DNA of 64,000 nt from Solobacterium moorei (GCF_036323475.1 NZ_AP028934.1:2542001-2606000), one strand, 5' to 3'. Counted from the stretch's first letter, positions 53,518 through 63,487 are shown. Numbers and translations: made by a program. The notes: generated from the letters alone by a model not told the origin.

Positions 53518-54288
53518 TTATTCTGTATATAAGCTTCTTAACCGTTGTAATTCTTCTTGATTGATATTAAATTCTTTCTCAAAGTATTCTTCAAAACTTC
53601 CATACGCATTGTATACCGTATCAAGTACGATATTACCAATCTCTTTCGTTACACCAAATGTCATACGATCTAACTCTTCACGTTCTGGATGTGCGAGAAT
53701 AATGTCTTTATCTTCTTCCAGCTTCTTTTGGATGGCGTTACGTCGATATACATTCGTTAAAAGATAATCTTCTAATACAGTTTCTCGATCAACACCTAGT
53801 GCAAGTAATATTAACATGCACGCAACACCAGTGCGATCTTTGCCGCTAGCACAATGGATCAAGATAGGCACATCACCCTTTTGGATATGCTCAAACATAA
53901 TACGGAAAGCTTGGTTGTTAAATGGCATGCGTGCATAATACTTCTTGAGTAATGCAAGCTGTTCTCTACCACCTTCCCCAATACGATTCATTCCTTCAGT
54001 TGAGAAGTTAATTTCTTCGCCACCTTCAGAAACAGCTCCACTATGTTTAATCATCAAGATATTTGGAAGTTCTGGATCTGGTCTTTGTGAGATTTCTTCG
54101 TTAGAACGAAGGTCCATAATGGCACATAACCCTAATTGCTTGAGTGCTTCAAGTTCTGATTCATTCATGCGAAAAGGTGCACCACTACGATAGAAAACAT
54201 TTTCTTTTACAGTTCTTCCCTCGGCTGTCATATAACCACCGAGCTGCCTAAAATTTAATGTATCTCGAAACCTAGTATCTTCTATCAT
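53518..54288 (-). CDS. Tyrosine-protein phosphatase (Y_phosphatase3 family)
   Basis: A 256-residue protein with the P-loop HCASGKDRTG (HCx5R, catalytic Cys near residue 153) and family entry NFRQLGGYMTAEGR and FYRSGAP. Relatives act on phosphotyrosine or phosphoinositides. No signal peptide. It converges with the phosphonate operon. Confidence 0.92.
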   Translation of the reverse strand: MIEDTRFRDTLNFRQLGGYMTAEGRTVKENVFYRSGAPFRMNESELEALKQLGLCAIMDLRSNEEISQRPDPELPNILMIKHSGAVSEGGEEINFSTEGMNRIGEGGREQLALLKKYYARMPFNNQAFRIMFEHIQKGDVPILIHCASGKDRTGVACMLILLALGVDRETVLEDYLLTNVYRRNAIQKKLEEDKDIILAHPEREELDRMTFGVTKEIGNIVLDTVYNAYGSFEEYFEKEFNINQEELQRLRSLYTE

Positions 54289-54406
54289 CGTTATCTATCC
54301 TCAATGTTATGGTATCATACCATGATTTATGAATCTAACATATTTTGATGCTCAACATGTGATAAAATAATGTGGCAATAAAACAAACAATAGAAATGAG
54401 GTTTTC

Positions 54407-55927
54407 ATGACAGATCGAATTCGAATTTTAGCCACTTCTGATGTGCACGGGTACATCTATCCCCACAGCTACGCTGATGGTTCCAGTAAAGATATCGGTT
54501 TAGCTAAAATCAAAAGTTTAGTTAATATTCTTCGTGATGAGAATACACTCGTATTAGATAATGGTGATGTTTTGGAAGGTTCTCCTTTGATGTACCACCA
54601 CTTCATAACGACACCAGATGAAATCAGTCCTATCACACGTGCCATGGCTGATTTAAACTACGACTATATCAATGTCGGTAACCATGACTTTAACTATGGG
54701 GAAGAAGCTTTGATGATGCACCTACAGAATGCTGGTGCACCATGTATTACTTCTAACTTCTTCTATCACGGTAAACCGTTTGGCCCTAACTATGTTATCC
54801 GTCAGGTTGCCGGAAAGAAGATTGCGATTTTTGGTATTGTTACCCAATATATTCCAAATTGGGAAAAGAAGTCTCATATCAAACATATGCGTTTCGTTGA
54901 TGCGTATCTTTCTGCCGAAGCGACCGTGAAACTCATCAAACGTCTAGAGAATCCTGATTATATTATCTGCATGTACCATGGTGGATTTGAACGTGATTTA
55001 GTTAACGGAAGATTAACTGAAGATGAAACTGGTGAAAACGAAGGCTATAAGATTCTAAGAAGCATTCGTGGTATTGATGTCATGATTTCAGGTCACCAAC
55101 ATCGTACAGAAGCTGGTAAGTTATATGATACCTACTATACGCAGACAGCAGCCAACGGTGCTGAGCTTGCATGTATTGATATCTATCCTGACAATAATAC
55201 AATTGAACCACGTATCTTAAAGGCAGATATTGACGCTGATCCAGACATGTTAAAGCTCTTTGAGAAAGATGAAGCTACTTGCCAAGCGTGGCTAGACCAA
55301 ACACTTGGCACAACAAATGTTGACTTACGTGTTACAGATGAATTTGATGCACGTCTACACAAGTCACAGATCATCACCTTCCTCAATAAAGTCCAACAAG
55401 AAAAGACAGGTGCTGATTTAAGTTCTAACGCCCTATTCCTTGGCGCAACTGGTTTTGCAAAAAATATTACAATGCGTGATTTAGTAAGTACATATGTCTA
55501 TCCAAATACAACAGTTGTAAAGAAGATAACAGGTAGGATTCTACGTGAATATCTTGAAAAAACAGCTGAGTTCTGGATGATTCATAATGAACATATCATT
55601 GTAAATCCATCCTATGATTGGCCAAAACCACAACACTATAACTATGACATGGTTGATGGAATTGAATATACAATCAAAGTTTCTAATTCCGTAGGTCATC
55701 GTATTACATCCCTCACATACCAAGGTAATGATGTAACAGATGATATGGAATTTACGATTGCAATGAATAACTACCGTGCAACGGGGGGTGGTAACTACAA
55801 TATGATTAAAGAAGCACCTACAGTTTCTACAGATCTTTCCAGCATGGTTGAACTACTTGCAAATTATATTCAAGAACACAAAGTCATCGACTTTGAACCA
55901 GTTAACAATATTACTGTAATTAAATAA
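54407..55927 (+). CDS. 5'-nucleotidase/cyclic phosphodiesterase family metallophosphatase
   Basis: A 506-residue two-domain enzyme. The N-terminal calcineurin-type domain has ATSDVHGYIYP, LDNGDVLEGSP, NVGNHDFNYG, MYHGGFE and SGHQHRTE, the full two-metal site. The C-terminal domain has the substrate-binding features FLGATGFAKNITMRDL and ATGGGNYNM. Most UshA/CpdB relatives are exported; this one lacks a signal peptide and so should act inside the cell. GAGG precedes the start. Own terminator. Confidence 0.92.
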   Translation: MTDRIRILATSDVHGYIYPHSYADGSSKDIGLAKIKSLVNILRDENTLVLDNGDVLEGSPLMYHHFITTPDEISPITRAMADLNYDYINVGNHDFNYGEEALMMHLQNAGAPCITSNFFYHGKPFGPNYVIRQVAGKKIAIFGIVTQYIPNWEKKSHIKHMRFVDAYLSAEATVKLIKRLENPDYIICMYHGGFERDLVNGRLTEDETGENEGYKILRSIRGIDVMISGHQHRTEAGKLYDTYYTQTAANGAELACIDIYPDNNTIEPRILKADIDADPDMLKLFEKDEATCQAWLDQTLGTTNVDLRVTDEFDARLHKSQIITFLNKVQQEKTGADLSSNALFLGATGFAKNITMRDLVSTYVYPNTTVVKKITGRILREYLEKTAEFWMIHNEHIIVNPSYDWPKPQHYNYDMVDGIEYTIKVSNSVGHRITSLTYQGNDVTDDMEFTIAMNNYRATGGGNYNMIKEAPTVSTDLSSMVELLANYIQEHKVIDFEPVNNITVIK

Positions 55928-55928
55928 A

Positions 55929-55973
55929 GAAGTGACGATCTTTGTCGTTAGGAACAAAGATTGTCACTTTTTC
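55929..55973 (+). terminator. Terminator after the nucleotidase
   Basis: An 18-bp near-perfect stem (AAGTGAC..ATCTTTGT with its complement) and TTTTT. Confidence 0.9.
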
Positions 55974-55983
55974 TGATACCAAT

Positions 55984-56805
55984 TTATTTAATGTTATGAA
56001 TAAACTTCTCAATCAATTGATTCATGATGTCCGGTTGATCTGCATTGGAATTATGTCCTGCATTGTCAATCCACTCTACAGACTTTCCTGTATATTTCTC
56101 ATACGCTTTTAAATAACGTATACACGAGCCTGCATGATCTTCTTTTCCACAAATTACTAGATTTGGACATTGTGGTTCATACGATAAATTCTTTTCCACT
56201 GCATCAGCCAAACATTGGTATCCATGTGCAGCGAGGCTAGCATATCGTTTTTTATCACCATCATACACTTTCATCATTTCGAGCATTAACTGCTTTCCAT
56301 ATGTCATCGTGGAAACACCATCTGAACCAACTTTTAACAATGATTTCCATGGATAAATCTGATAAATAGGTCCTACAACTTTTAATAGCCATAGTTCAAT
56401 TACAGTATAATACCTTCTTTGTAAAGATGGTGAATCTATCATCACAAGTCCCTTCAATTTATGGGGAAATAATTCAGCGTAAATTTGTCCTAAATATCCA
56501 CCCATTGATTGACCAATGATAACTGGATTTTCAATTCCTTCTTTATCCAATATTTCATCTAGCCACTTTACTTCGTTAAATAAATCAAAATCTAGTTCAA
56601 AAGGATAGGATGCCGCGTGTCCAGGCGCATCCCAAACAAATACCCTATATTTATCTTTCATATACTCTAGTTGCTGCTCAAATAATCTATGGTCTGCTGT
56701 TAATCCCGGCAAAAAGACCAGTGTATATTCCAACTTAGACTTATTATCATTTATCCAATAATGGATATTTCCTGATCTTGTTTCATATATTTTTTCAATC
56801 ATCAC
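55984..56805 (-). CDS. Alpha/beta hydrolase
   Basis: A 273-residue hydrolase with the nucleophile elbow IGQSMGGYLGQ (Ser near 103), oxyanion region FLPGLTADHRLF, VWDAPGHAASYPF and terminal His in DNAGHNSNADQP; Asp in CGKEDHAGS may complete the triad. Substrate unknown. MM start; the second Met could be the true one. Confidence 0.88.
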   Translation of the reverse strand: MMIEKIYETRSGNIHYWINDNKSKLEYTLVFLPGLTADHRLFEQQLEYMKDKYRVFVWDAPGHAASYPFELDFDLFNEVKWLDEILDKEGIENPVIIGQSMGGYLGQIYAELFPHKLKGLVMIDSPSLQRRYYTVIELWLLKVVGPIYQIYPWKSLLKVGSDGVSTMTYGKQLMLEMMKVYDGDKKRYASLAAHGYQCLADAVEKNLSYEPQCPNLVICGKEDHAGSCIRYLKAYEKYTGKSVEWIDNAGHNSNADQPDIMNQLIEKFIHNIK

Positions 56806-56838
56806 TATGCCTCTATATTTTGAATGCTTGTAGCTAAT

Positions 56839-56874
56839 AAAAAGAATGGATCATTTATTTGACTCATTCTTTTT
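56839..56874 (-). terminator. Terminator of the mfd-S4-divIC genes
   Basis: AAAAAGAATG (56839-56848) with CATTCTTTTT (56865-56874); the stem overlaps the end of the divIC-like gene. Confidence 0.7.
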
Positions 56875-57171
56875 CTTATCTGTTTTATCTGGTAAGAAGA
56901 AGATTTGTTCTCCATCCTTAGAGAACATGTAGTTAGAACGTGCATAACTCTCTACATAATCTGGGTCTTGGAGTTTTGTCTTTTCTTCAACCAGCAATTC
57001 GTTTTCTTCTTGCATTTGGGCAAGCTTTTCCTTTGCTTCTGCCATTTGTTTACGTAACTGTAGCGTTGTCATGATTTCTCTTCCAACTGCCAGTAACATA
57101 GCCATCGCTAGACCAAGTGCGATTAATGCGACGAATTTCGAATTTAGTTTCTTTTTTTTCTTCTTTGCCAT
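56851..57171 (-). CDS. divIC: Septum formation initiator family protein (DivIC/FtsB-like)
   Basis: A 106-residue bitopic protein: a Lys-rich cytoplasmic N-terminus, a membrane helix (about 12-30), a coiled coil (LRKQMAEAKEKLAQMQEENE) and the conserved ending DPDYVESYARSNYMFSKDGE. DivIC/FtsB with FtsL and DivIB controls septal wall synthesis. The place after the S4 protein gene matches Bacillus yabO-yabP-divIC order. RBS GAGGA. Confidence 0.9.
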   Translation of the reverse strand: MAKKKKKKLNSKFVALIALGLAMAMLLAVGREIMTTLQLRKQMAEAKEKLAQMQEENELLVEEKTKLQDPDYVESYARSNYMFSKDGEQIFFLPDKTDKKKNESNK

Positions 57172-57198
57172 GTCTTCCTCAATACAGTTTTTATAACA

Positions 57199-57480
57199 CT
57201 ATTCTGTTTCCACTTCAAGTGGAGAGGCTATCTTTTCCTCCGAGATAATCTCATAGAGTTCAGATGCGTCTTTCTTCTTTTTGACTTCTTCGATAGATAA
57301 TACACGTACTGTGAGTTTACGATTTCCAAATGTAATCGACACAATATCGCCCGCCAACACTTCGTGTGCCGGCTTTACAATGCGCCCATTGATTTCGATA
57401 CGTTGATTAACTGCCAGTTCCTTAGAAACCGTTCTACGTTTGAGGATACGTGATACTTTTAAAAACTTATCAATTCTCAT
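57199..57480 (-). CDS. rqcP: S4-domain RNA-binding protein (RqcP/YabO-like)
   Basis: A 93-residue S4-domain protein, MRIDKFLKVSRILKRRTVSK then VNGRIVKPAHEV-like strand (NGRIVKPAHEVLAGD). In Bacillus RqcP helps RqcH add alanine tails on stalled 50S subunits. It overlaps the end of mfd by 11 bases, with AAAGGAG inside mfd. Confidence 0.9.
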   Translation of the reverse strand: MRIDKFLKVSRILKRRTVSKELAVNQRIEINGRIVKPAHEVLAGDIVSITFGNRKLTVRVLSIEEVKKKKDASELYEIISEEKIASPLEVETE

Positions 57481-60400
57481 TTCTCATTGACTCCTTTGCA
57501 GCATAAATAATCTTTATTGCCAGGGAAATATTTTGTGCATTCTTTGGTAGGATGACGATAATTGTGCCATTGGTATAGCGTAAGGTCGCATCCTTGGATA
57601 TCTTTGTAATCTTTTCAAAGAGTTTTACACCATCCGCTCTTTGTGAAAATAGTGGTGAGAATGTTAATTCTGTCTGTCCTCGAATCTCACGATAGTTCTC
57701 AACGATTGGCTCTTCTAATGCTATGTCTAGTTGTTTCTTTAAGAATAATGTACTGACTTCCATTGGTAATTTACCATACTGGTCTATAACATCATTCTTA
57801 TAGGCTTCTAACATCTTCTCATCTTTGATTGCGTCAATACGTTGATACATATCTAACTTATCAAAGTCATCTGGTGCAAACTCTTCTGGAATATAACTCG
57901 TTGTTTGGATATTGGCCTTTGGTCTTGGTGTAAGTTCTTCTTGTTTGCGACCATCTTTCTTGGCTTGGATTGCCTCTTCTAGCATTTCAATATACATATC
58001 AATACCGACAGTATCAATAAAGCCTGATTGGTTTGAGCCAAGTAAATCACCCGCACCACGTATTGTTAGATCTCTCATCGCAATCTTATATCCACTACCA
58101 AGACGTGCAAATTCTTTGACTGCGGTTAATCGCTTTTGTGCAACCTCAGATAACTGTCTACGTGGTGGAATCAGTAGATACGCATACGCTAAACGATCAC
58201 TACGTCCAACTCTTCCCTTAATCTGATAAATCTGTGCTAAACCAAAGTCTTGGGCATTATCCACAAGAATCGTATTCACATTCGGAATATCAATTCCGTT
58301 TTCAACGATTGTTGTACATACAAGAATATCGAATTCCTTCTCGATAAATCTTTGCATGATATCCTCTATCTCTACTTTGCCAAGCTTACCATGGACAATT
58401 CCAACTCTGGACTCCGGCACTAGACTTTGAATATTTCTTGCAATGTTGTAGATTTGATCAATATTGTTGTGAAGATAGAATACCTGTCCATTACGAGATA
58501 ATTCTTTTTGTATTGCATCACGGATTAAATTCTTATCTTTTTCTACGACATAGGTCTGTACGCTATATCGATTTAATGGTGGTGTTTCTAATAATGATAA
58601 CGAACGAATTCCTACGAGTGACATTTGTAAAGTGCGTGGAATTGGTGTAGCACTCAGTGATAATACATCTACCCCATTCTTTAATTCTTTTATCTTTTCC
58701 TTGTGCTCAACCCCAAAACGCTGTTCCTCATCTACGACTAGTAGTCCAAGATCTTTAAACTTCACATCCTTGGATAGTAAACGATGAGTACCAATAATAA
58801 TATCTACTTTGCCTTCTTCCAGTTCTTTTAGTATTTGTTTTTGTTCTGCTGGACTGACAAAACGATTTAGAACTTTTACCGTAACTGGAAATTCTTGGTA
58901 ACGTTTTTGGAAGGTATGAAAGTGTTGTTCCGCAAGGATAGTAGTTGGACATAGTACCGCAACCTGCTTATTATCACAAATCGCTTTAAAGGAAGCACGA
59001 ATTGATACCTCTGTCTTACCAAAACCAACATCTCCACAGATAAGACGGTCCATTGGTTTATTGCTTTCCATATCTTTCTTGATTTCCGCAACTGCCTTTT
59101 CTTGGTCAGGCGTTAAATCAAAGGAGAATGAATTTTCAAACTTCTTTGTCATCTCGTTATCTTTTGAAAAGGCAAAACCAATATGTTGTTCACGATTGGC
59201 GTAGAGTGATAATAAACGTTCTGCGATATCTTCAACATTGCTTTGAAGACGTTTTTTTGTTTTCTCCCAATCACCAGAACCAAGTTTATTTAACTTCGGT
59301 ACTACCCCTTCTCTTGATACAAACTTACGTACAAGACGGAATTGTTCTAGCGGTACTAATAACTCTGTATTACCACGATAGATAATCTTTAAGAAGTCTC
59401 TTTTAACCTTTTGAATCTCTCGATTTTCAATACAGATATATTGTCCAACACCATATTGGGCATGGACAACATAATCACCCGATTGAAGCTCATCATAACC
59501 ATGAATGACTTCTGCATTACGGAACTTATTCTCATATCTACCTTTATGGTGATGATAGGCAAAGATTTCCGTAGCCGTATACACCTTTAGATTTCCATCG
59601 ACGAGGTAGAAGCCTTGCGCAAAGGAATTTGTATAGATATTGATACCTTCAACAGGTTCCTCATCATCTGATAATAAATGATATGGTAATTTTATCTCTA
59701 CACATTTATCAATAACTGTTACAACTTCTTTTTCCGATAATGCCAAAACAACCGGCATCGGCTGATGAATCAGTAATAACTTTTGTTCGAGGGTTTCATT
59801 TGGAATATATAATTCTTCGATATTGACTACATTCTCTGTGAATGGATCTTCTACAACTTTCTTACCGTGCTTTGAAAGACTGTGGATATCATGCCACATC
59901 GCAAACTTCGGTAGCATTTTCTCTTCTTGAACCATCTCTTGAATGTAGGTCACTGTTTCTTCATTCAATTTCTTCGCTGAATCAAGAATGAGCTGTTCAT
60001 CGGAATAAACAATCAGCGGATTTTGCATGTAATCCCAGATACCTGCTGTCTTTGACAGTAGTGACATATAGGAATACATATAGGATGAAAACGCCTTCTC
60101 ACGTAATGCATGTAAGTCTGATTCAATTTCAGCAGCTAAGATTGGCTTATTTTCTTTTGATAATACTTCTTCAGATTTACTACAGATTTCTTCAATTTGT
60201 TCATCCGTAAAGAATACATCGCCTGCTGGAATGATAGTAACTGCATCAATCTTTTCAACTGTTTTTTGTGTAGCTACATCAAAGAAGCGAATCGATTCAA
60301 CTTCTGTATCAAAAAACTCAATACGAATTGGGGAATCATAGTTGATAGAATATACATCGACGATACCACCTCTTGCGGCGAAGGTTAATGGTTGGTCAAT

Positions 60401-60907
60401 GTGAGACGTTTTCTGATATCCACCAGATAACAGTTTTTGTTTAAATGCATGCATGTCGAGCGTATCACCAGTTTGAATAGTGATACAGCAAGCTTTAAAA
60501 TCTTCTGGAAATGGTAATTGTCTTAACAATGCGGATGGACAAGTAATCACTACTTGGTTTGGATTCGATAATAGTCCTGCTAAGGTCTCTACCTTTTGGG
60601 CAGTTAATTCAGGGCTAGAGGCAATCGCTTCTACGCGTAACGATTCATCCGCACCAAAAAGAGCACAATCTTTTTCATCTAAGAGTGTCGCGACCCTCTC
60701 ATATAAACGTTGTGCTGTATAGAGATTCTGTTTTACAACCAAAATTGGCCGTGGCCTTTTTTGGAAAGAAGTCGCAATGACTAACGCTTCTTCTATCAAA
60801 GAAGTATACGGAATTGGGGTCTTTGCGTAATCTAGCAGTTTAACCGCTGGATTATCCACCATTCTTTTATACAACCAATTTGGAATTTTCTGTAAAGTAC
60901 TTGTCAA
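57470..60907 (-). CDS. mfd: Transcription-repair coupling factor
   Basis: A 1145-residue Mfd, which removes stalled RNA polymerase at lesions and recruits UvrA. In order: UvrB-like N-terminal part (about 1-350), RNA-polymerase-interacting domain near SGDYVVHAQYGVGQY, RecG-type helicase with ICGDVGFGKTEVSIRA (Walker A), LLVVDEEQRFGV (DEEQ box), LSATPIPRTLQMSL and QIKGRVGRSD, then the TRCF C-domain. It starts at TTG 60907, which has AAAAAGGAG six bases upstream; no ATG is so placed. Confidence 0.97.
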   Translation of the reverse strand: MTSTLQKIPNWLYKRMVDNPAVKLLDYAKTPIPYTSLIEEALVIATSFQKRPRPILVVKQNLYTAQRLYERVATLLDEKDCALFGADESLRVEAIASSPELTAQKVETLAGLLSNPNQVVITCPSALLRQLPFPEDFKACCITIQTGDTLDMHAFKQKLLSGGYQKTSHIDQPLTFAARGGIVDVYSINYDSPIRIEFFDTEVESIRFFDVATQKTVEKIDAVTIIPAGDVFFTDEQIEEICSKSEEVLSKENKPILAAEIESDLHALREKAFSSYMYSYMSLLSKTAGIWDYMQNPLIVYSDEQLILDSAKKLNEETVTYIQEMVQEEKMLPKFAMWHDIHSLSKHGKKVVEDPFTENVVNIEELYIPNETLEQKLLLIHQPMPVVLALSEKEVVTVIDKCVEIKLPYHLLSDDEEPVEGINIYTNSFAQGFYLVDGNLKVYTATEIFAYHHHKGRYENKFRNAEVIHGYDELQSGDYVVHAQYGVGQYICIENREIQKVKRDFLKIIYRGNTELLVPLEQFRLVRKFVSREGVVPKLNKLGSGDWEKTKKRLQSNVEDIAERLLSLYANREQHIGFAFSKDNEMTKKFENSFSFDLTPDQEKAVAEIKKDMESNKPMDRLICGDVGFGKTEVSIRASFKAICDNKQVAVLCPTTILAEQHFHTFQKRYQEFPVTVKVLNRFVSPAEQKQILKELEEGKVDIIIGTHRLLSKDVKFKDLGLLVVDEEQRFGVEHKEKIKELKNGVDVLSLSATPIPRTLQMSLVGIRSLSLLETPPLNRYSVQTYVVEKDKNLIRDAIQKELSRNGQVFYLHNNIDQIYNIARNIQSLVPESRVGIVHGKLGKVEIEDIMQRFIEKEFDILVCTTIVENGIDIPNVNTILVDNAQDFGLAQIYQIKGRVGRSDRLAYAYLLIPPRRQLSEVAQKRLTAVKEFARLGSGYKIAMRDLTIRGAGDLLGSNQSGFIDTVGIDMYIEMLEEAIQAKKDGRKQEELTPRPKANIQTTSYIPEEFAPDDFDKLDMYQRIDAIKDEKMLEAYKNDVIDQYGKLPMEVSTLFLKKQLDIALEEPIVENYREIRGQTELTFSPLFSQRADGVKLFEKITKISKDATLRYTNGTIIVILPKNAQNISLAIKIIYAAKESMRNEN

Positions 60908-60992
60908 TTGATCTCCTTTTTGTGTCTTCTTATTCTATCATTATTACTCTTTGAAAAACAGAAGAACACTTAACTAGTCTTTTTCATAGACT

Positions 60993-61022
60993 TAAAAAAT
61001 TGCCACACATCATGGCAATTTT
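60993..61022 (-). terminator. Terminator after pth
   Basis: AAAATTGCCA (60996-61005) with TGGCAATTTT (61013-61022) and TTTTTT on the minus strand, separating pth from mfd. No clear promoter for mfd is seen after it. Confidence 0.85.
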
Positions 61023-61031
61023 CACTTACTC

Positions 61032-61613
61032 TTACTTCTTCTTTTCTTTAATGTTGAATTTATTCATCACTTTATCTAAAGGTTCATTGACCCAAGCAAC
61101 AGCAGCATCTGCAGCAATAGAGATGATACGTTCAAATTCTTCTCGCTCTGCCTTTGGAACTGGGGATAATACCCAATCAGGAACCTTCGCATGATTTCCT
61201 GGCTCACTATGGCCAACACCGATACGTACACGTGCAATCTGATCCGTTCCAAGGGCGTTGATAATAGACTTCATACCCTTCTGTCCACCACCAGAACCAT
61301 TCTTGCGAATACGTAAAGCACCTACTGGAATATCCATATCATCATGTAAAATCAGAATATCCTCTGGTTGTAGCTTATAGAACTTCACTGCCTGTGAAAT
61401 TGCGCTTCCCGATTCATTCATATATGTAAGTGGCTTCATAAGGGTTACTTGTTCGCCATTGATTCTAACACTAGCGACAAGTGCATTCCACTTTTCAGAT
61501 GTAATGGATGTTCCTAACTTCTCAGCTAATTTATCAACGGCTAGAAATCCACTGTTGTGTCTTGTCTTTTCGTATTCCTTGCCAGGGTTTCCTAAACCTG
61601 CAATTAGCTTCAT
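61032..61613 (-). CDS. pth: Peptidyl-tRNA hydrolase
   Basis: A 193-residue Pth that frees peptides from stalled peptidyl-tRNA. MKLIAGLGNPGKEYEKTRHN holds the catalytic His; LMKPLTYMNESG, ILHDDMDIPVG and GGQKGMKSI are further signatures. It shares one base (TAATG) with the gene before it. Confidence 0.96.
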   Translation of the reverse strand: MKLIAGLGNPGKEYEKTRHNSGFLAVDKLAEKLGTSITSEKWNALVASVRINGEQVTLMKPLTYMNESGSAISQAVKFYKLQPEDILILHDDMDIPVGALRIRKNGSGGGQKGMKSIINALGTDQIARVRIGVGHSEPGNHAKVPDWVLSPVPKAEREEFERIISIAADAAVAWVNEPLDKVMNKFNIKEKKK

Positions 61614-62554
61614 TACTTCTTATCCTTCTCTTCTAAATCAGCATCTGTTAATCGCTCTAACACCATAGTCTCGGATAGATTTTCAGATGGTTTTTGTTCT
61701 AAATGTTCAATATCACTATCTGTTAGCTTCTCTAATACCATTGTTTCAGATAAGTTTTCTTCAGAACTATCTTTCTTATTTTCTACAACTTCTGTTTTAG
61801 CTGGTTCTTCTGTTGTACTATCTAAAGTAATATCTAGGCTTTGAATCCATCTCTTACCAACGCCAGTTTCCGCAAACTTCTCTAACATTGGTTTCATATC
61901 TTCTAATTGATCGAACTTTGCTTGGTCTTGATAAATCTTATAGAGTGTAGCGTTTGCGAGATTCTTATAGATACCAATCATTGTGCGTGAATAGATATAT
62001 CCTTCATAGTCACCTTCGAGTAACTTTTCAAAGAATGTCTGACCACGGTTATCTACAGAATCATAATATTTATCAAACTGATCGGATAATGCCTTTGTTA
62101 GTTGATTTCCTAATAGTTCTTCATATGGTTGTAGCTTTGCATGCATGGTTGTGCGTAAATCATCTCTACCTACATGGTGTAATACATTTGGAATTGCTAG
62201 ATATAGATAGAAGAATGAGTCTTCATTTGTGTCAATTGATTTTACACCCTTCTTATCTTCAATTAAAGAATCAATGTCCAAGTCCTGTAATGTAGAATCA
62301 AACTCACTAAAATCTTGGTGATATGCACATCCCCAAAGTTTTAATACACGACCTTTATTGGCAAACTCTGGATCATTTACGGTTGAAATCAATTGATCAA
62401 CGCGGTTAAAGAACACCTCTTTCTCATCGATTAAACGCACTGCATCAATAATCATCTTATTCTTGCCATTGCGCTTTGATGAAATAAACATCTTAATTAC
62501 TAAATATGCCATTGCAATATACATTGCGATTGTCACAAATCTTGCTGGGCTCAT
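61613..62554 (-). CDS. Membrane-anchored protein with duplicated ETMVLE repeats
   Basis: A 313-residue protein: one N-terminal helix (about 6-24), a helical soluble body (TPR-like in feel, not assigned), and an acidic tail with two copies of ENLSETMVLE followed by K/R-LTDxD (about 266-281 and 291-306). The ETMVLE core recalls phospho-Thr motifs read by FHA domains (Thr271, Thr296). RBS GGGAGGG. First gene before pth, coupled by overlap. Family not recognised. Confidence 0.75.
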   Translation of the reverse strand: MSPARFVTIAMYIAMAYLVIKMFISSKRNGKNKMIIDAVRLIDEKEVFFNRVDQLISTVNDPEFANKGRVLKLWGCAYHQDFSEFDSTLQDLDIDSLIEDKKGVKSIDTNEDSFFYLYLAIPNVLHHVGRDDLRTTMHAKLQPYEELLGNQLTKALSDQFDKYYDSVDNRGQTFFEKLLEGDYEGYIYSRTMIGIYKNLANATLYKIYQDQAKFDQLEDMKPMLEKFAETGVGKRWIQSLDITLDSTTEEPAKTEVVENKKDSSEENLSETMVLEKLTDSDIEHLEQKPSENLSETMVLERLTDADLEEKDKK

Positions 62555-62610
62555 ATATTTTATCCCTCCCGTACTTATATATTATACATTTATGTACTAC
62601 ACAAATATAT

Positions 62611-62640
62611 ATTATACAGAATAATCCTATACTTGTTCAA
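62611..62640 (-). promoter_or_regulatory. Promoter of the ETMVLE protein-pth operon
   Basis: Minus strand TTGAAC (62635-62640), 18 bases, TATAAT (62611-62616). A second TATAAT-like box lies closer to the gene. Confidence 0.6.
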
Positions 62641-62643
62641 AAT

Positions 62644-62671
62644 TTGCGAATCATTTGTTATATGGTAAAAT
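62644..62671 (+). promoter_or_regulatory. Promoter of the second pseudo-peptidase
   Basis: TTGCGA (62644-62649), 16 bases, TAAAAT (62666-62671), about 40 bases before ATG 62711. Confidence 0.5.
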
Positions 62672-62710
62672 ACCTATGCATATTAATATATAAATATAAA
62701 GGAAAACGTC

Positions 62711-63487
62711 ATGGAAAACGAAAAGAAGATAAAAACGAGATTTCTCAGTGTTCCAACACTGCTTAAATTCTTATTACTTGTATCTGTATGCTTATTCTCC
62801 GTAGCTATCTATGTAAATAGTCATCCAGAATTACTAAAGCAGGTAACCCCTACTCCAGAGCCTACAGCAGCGGCCTCAACAGTTGAGCCTACTGCGTCTG
62901 CTTTACCTGCCCATTTAACAGATCCAAACAGTGTTACGGTATTGGTTGATAAAAATCACTCCCTTTCACGGGACTTTGTACCAACAAATCTAGCTACTCC
63001 TTATTTACAGAGCACTGCGGATGTCATCCAAATCCGTCAAGATGTTGGTGATGCGGCTAAGTCTATGATTTCCGCTGCAGAAGCTGCTGGTATTAAGCTT
63101 TATGTAACAGCTGGATATCGTTCTTATGATGACCAACAGACACTTTATGAAGATCGTGTTAGTAAATTAGGTGAAAAAGAAGCTTCTGATACAACAGCCA
63201 AAGCTGGTTATAGTGAAAATCAAACAGGTTTAGCACTCGACTTTACAGATACAGCAACTGGTACAAGTTCTGTAGACTTTGCAAATACACCTGCTGGTAA
63301 GTGGTTATATGAAAATGCACATTCTTATGGATTTATCCTACGTTATCCTGATAAGAAACAGGATATTACAGGATATTCCTATATGCCATGGCACTATCGT
63401 TATGTTGGAACAGATGTTTCCAGCGCAATGTATGAACAAGGCGGAGCCGATTTAACATTTGAGGAATTTTATCAGATAACAAAGTAG
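62711..63487 (+). CDS. VanY-like (M15B) membrane-anchored pseudo-peptidase, paralogue
   Basis: A 258-residue paralogue of the gene at 45922: cytoplasmic basic start, membrane helix (about 15-36), a Pro/Thr/Ala-rich linker and the VanY-fold domain with AGYRSYDDQQTLYED. The zinc motif reads GYSENQTGLALDF, so the His is Asn while the Asp is kept; YEPWH again reads YMPWH, losing the catalytic Glu. Binding without cleavage is expected. RBS AAAGGA. Confidence 0.85.
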   Translation: MENEKKIKTRFLSVPTLLKFLLLVSVCLFSVAIYVNSHPELLKQVTPTPEPTAAASTVEPTASALPAHLTDPNSVTVLVDKNHSLSRDFVPTNLATPYLQSTADVIQIRQDVGDAAKSMISAAEAAGIKLYVTAGYRSYDDQQTLYEDRVSKLGEKEASDTTAKAGYSENQTGLALDFTDTATGTSSVDFANTPAGKWLYENAHSYGFILRYPDKKQDITGYSYMPWHYRYVGTDVSSAMYEQGGADLTFEEFYQITK

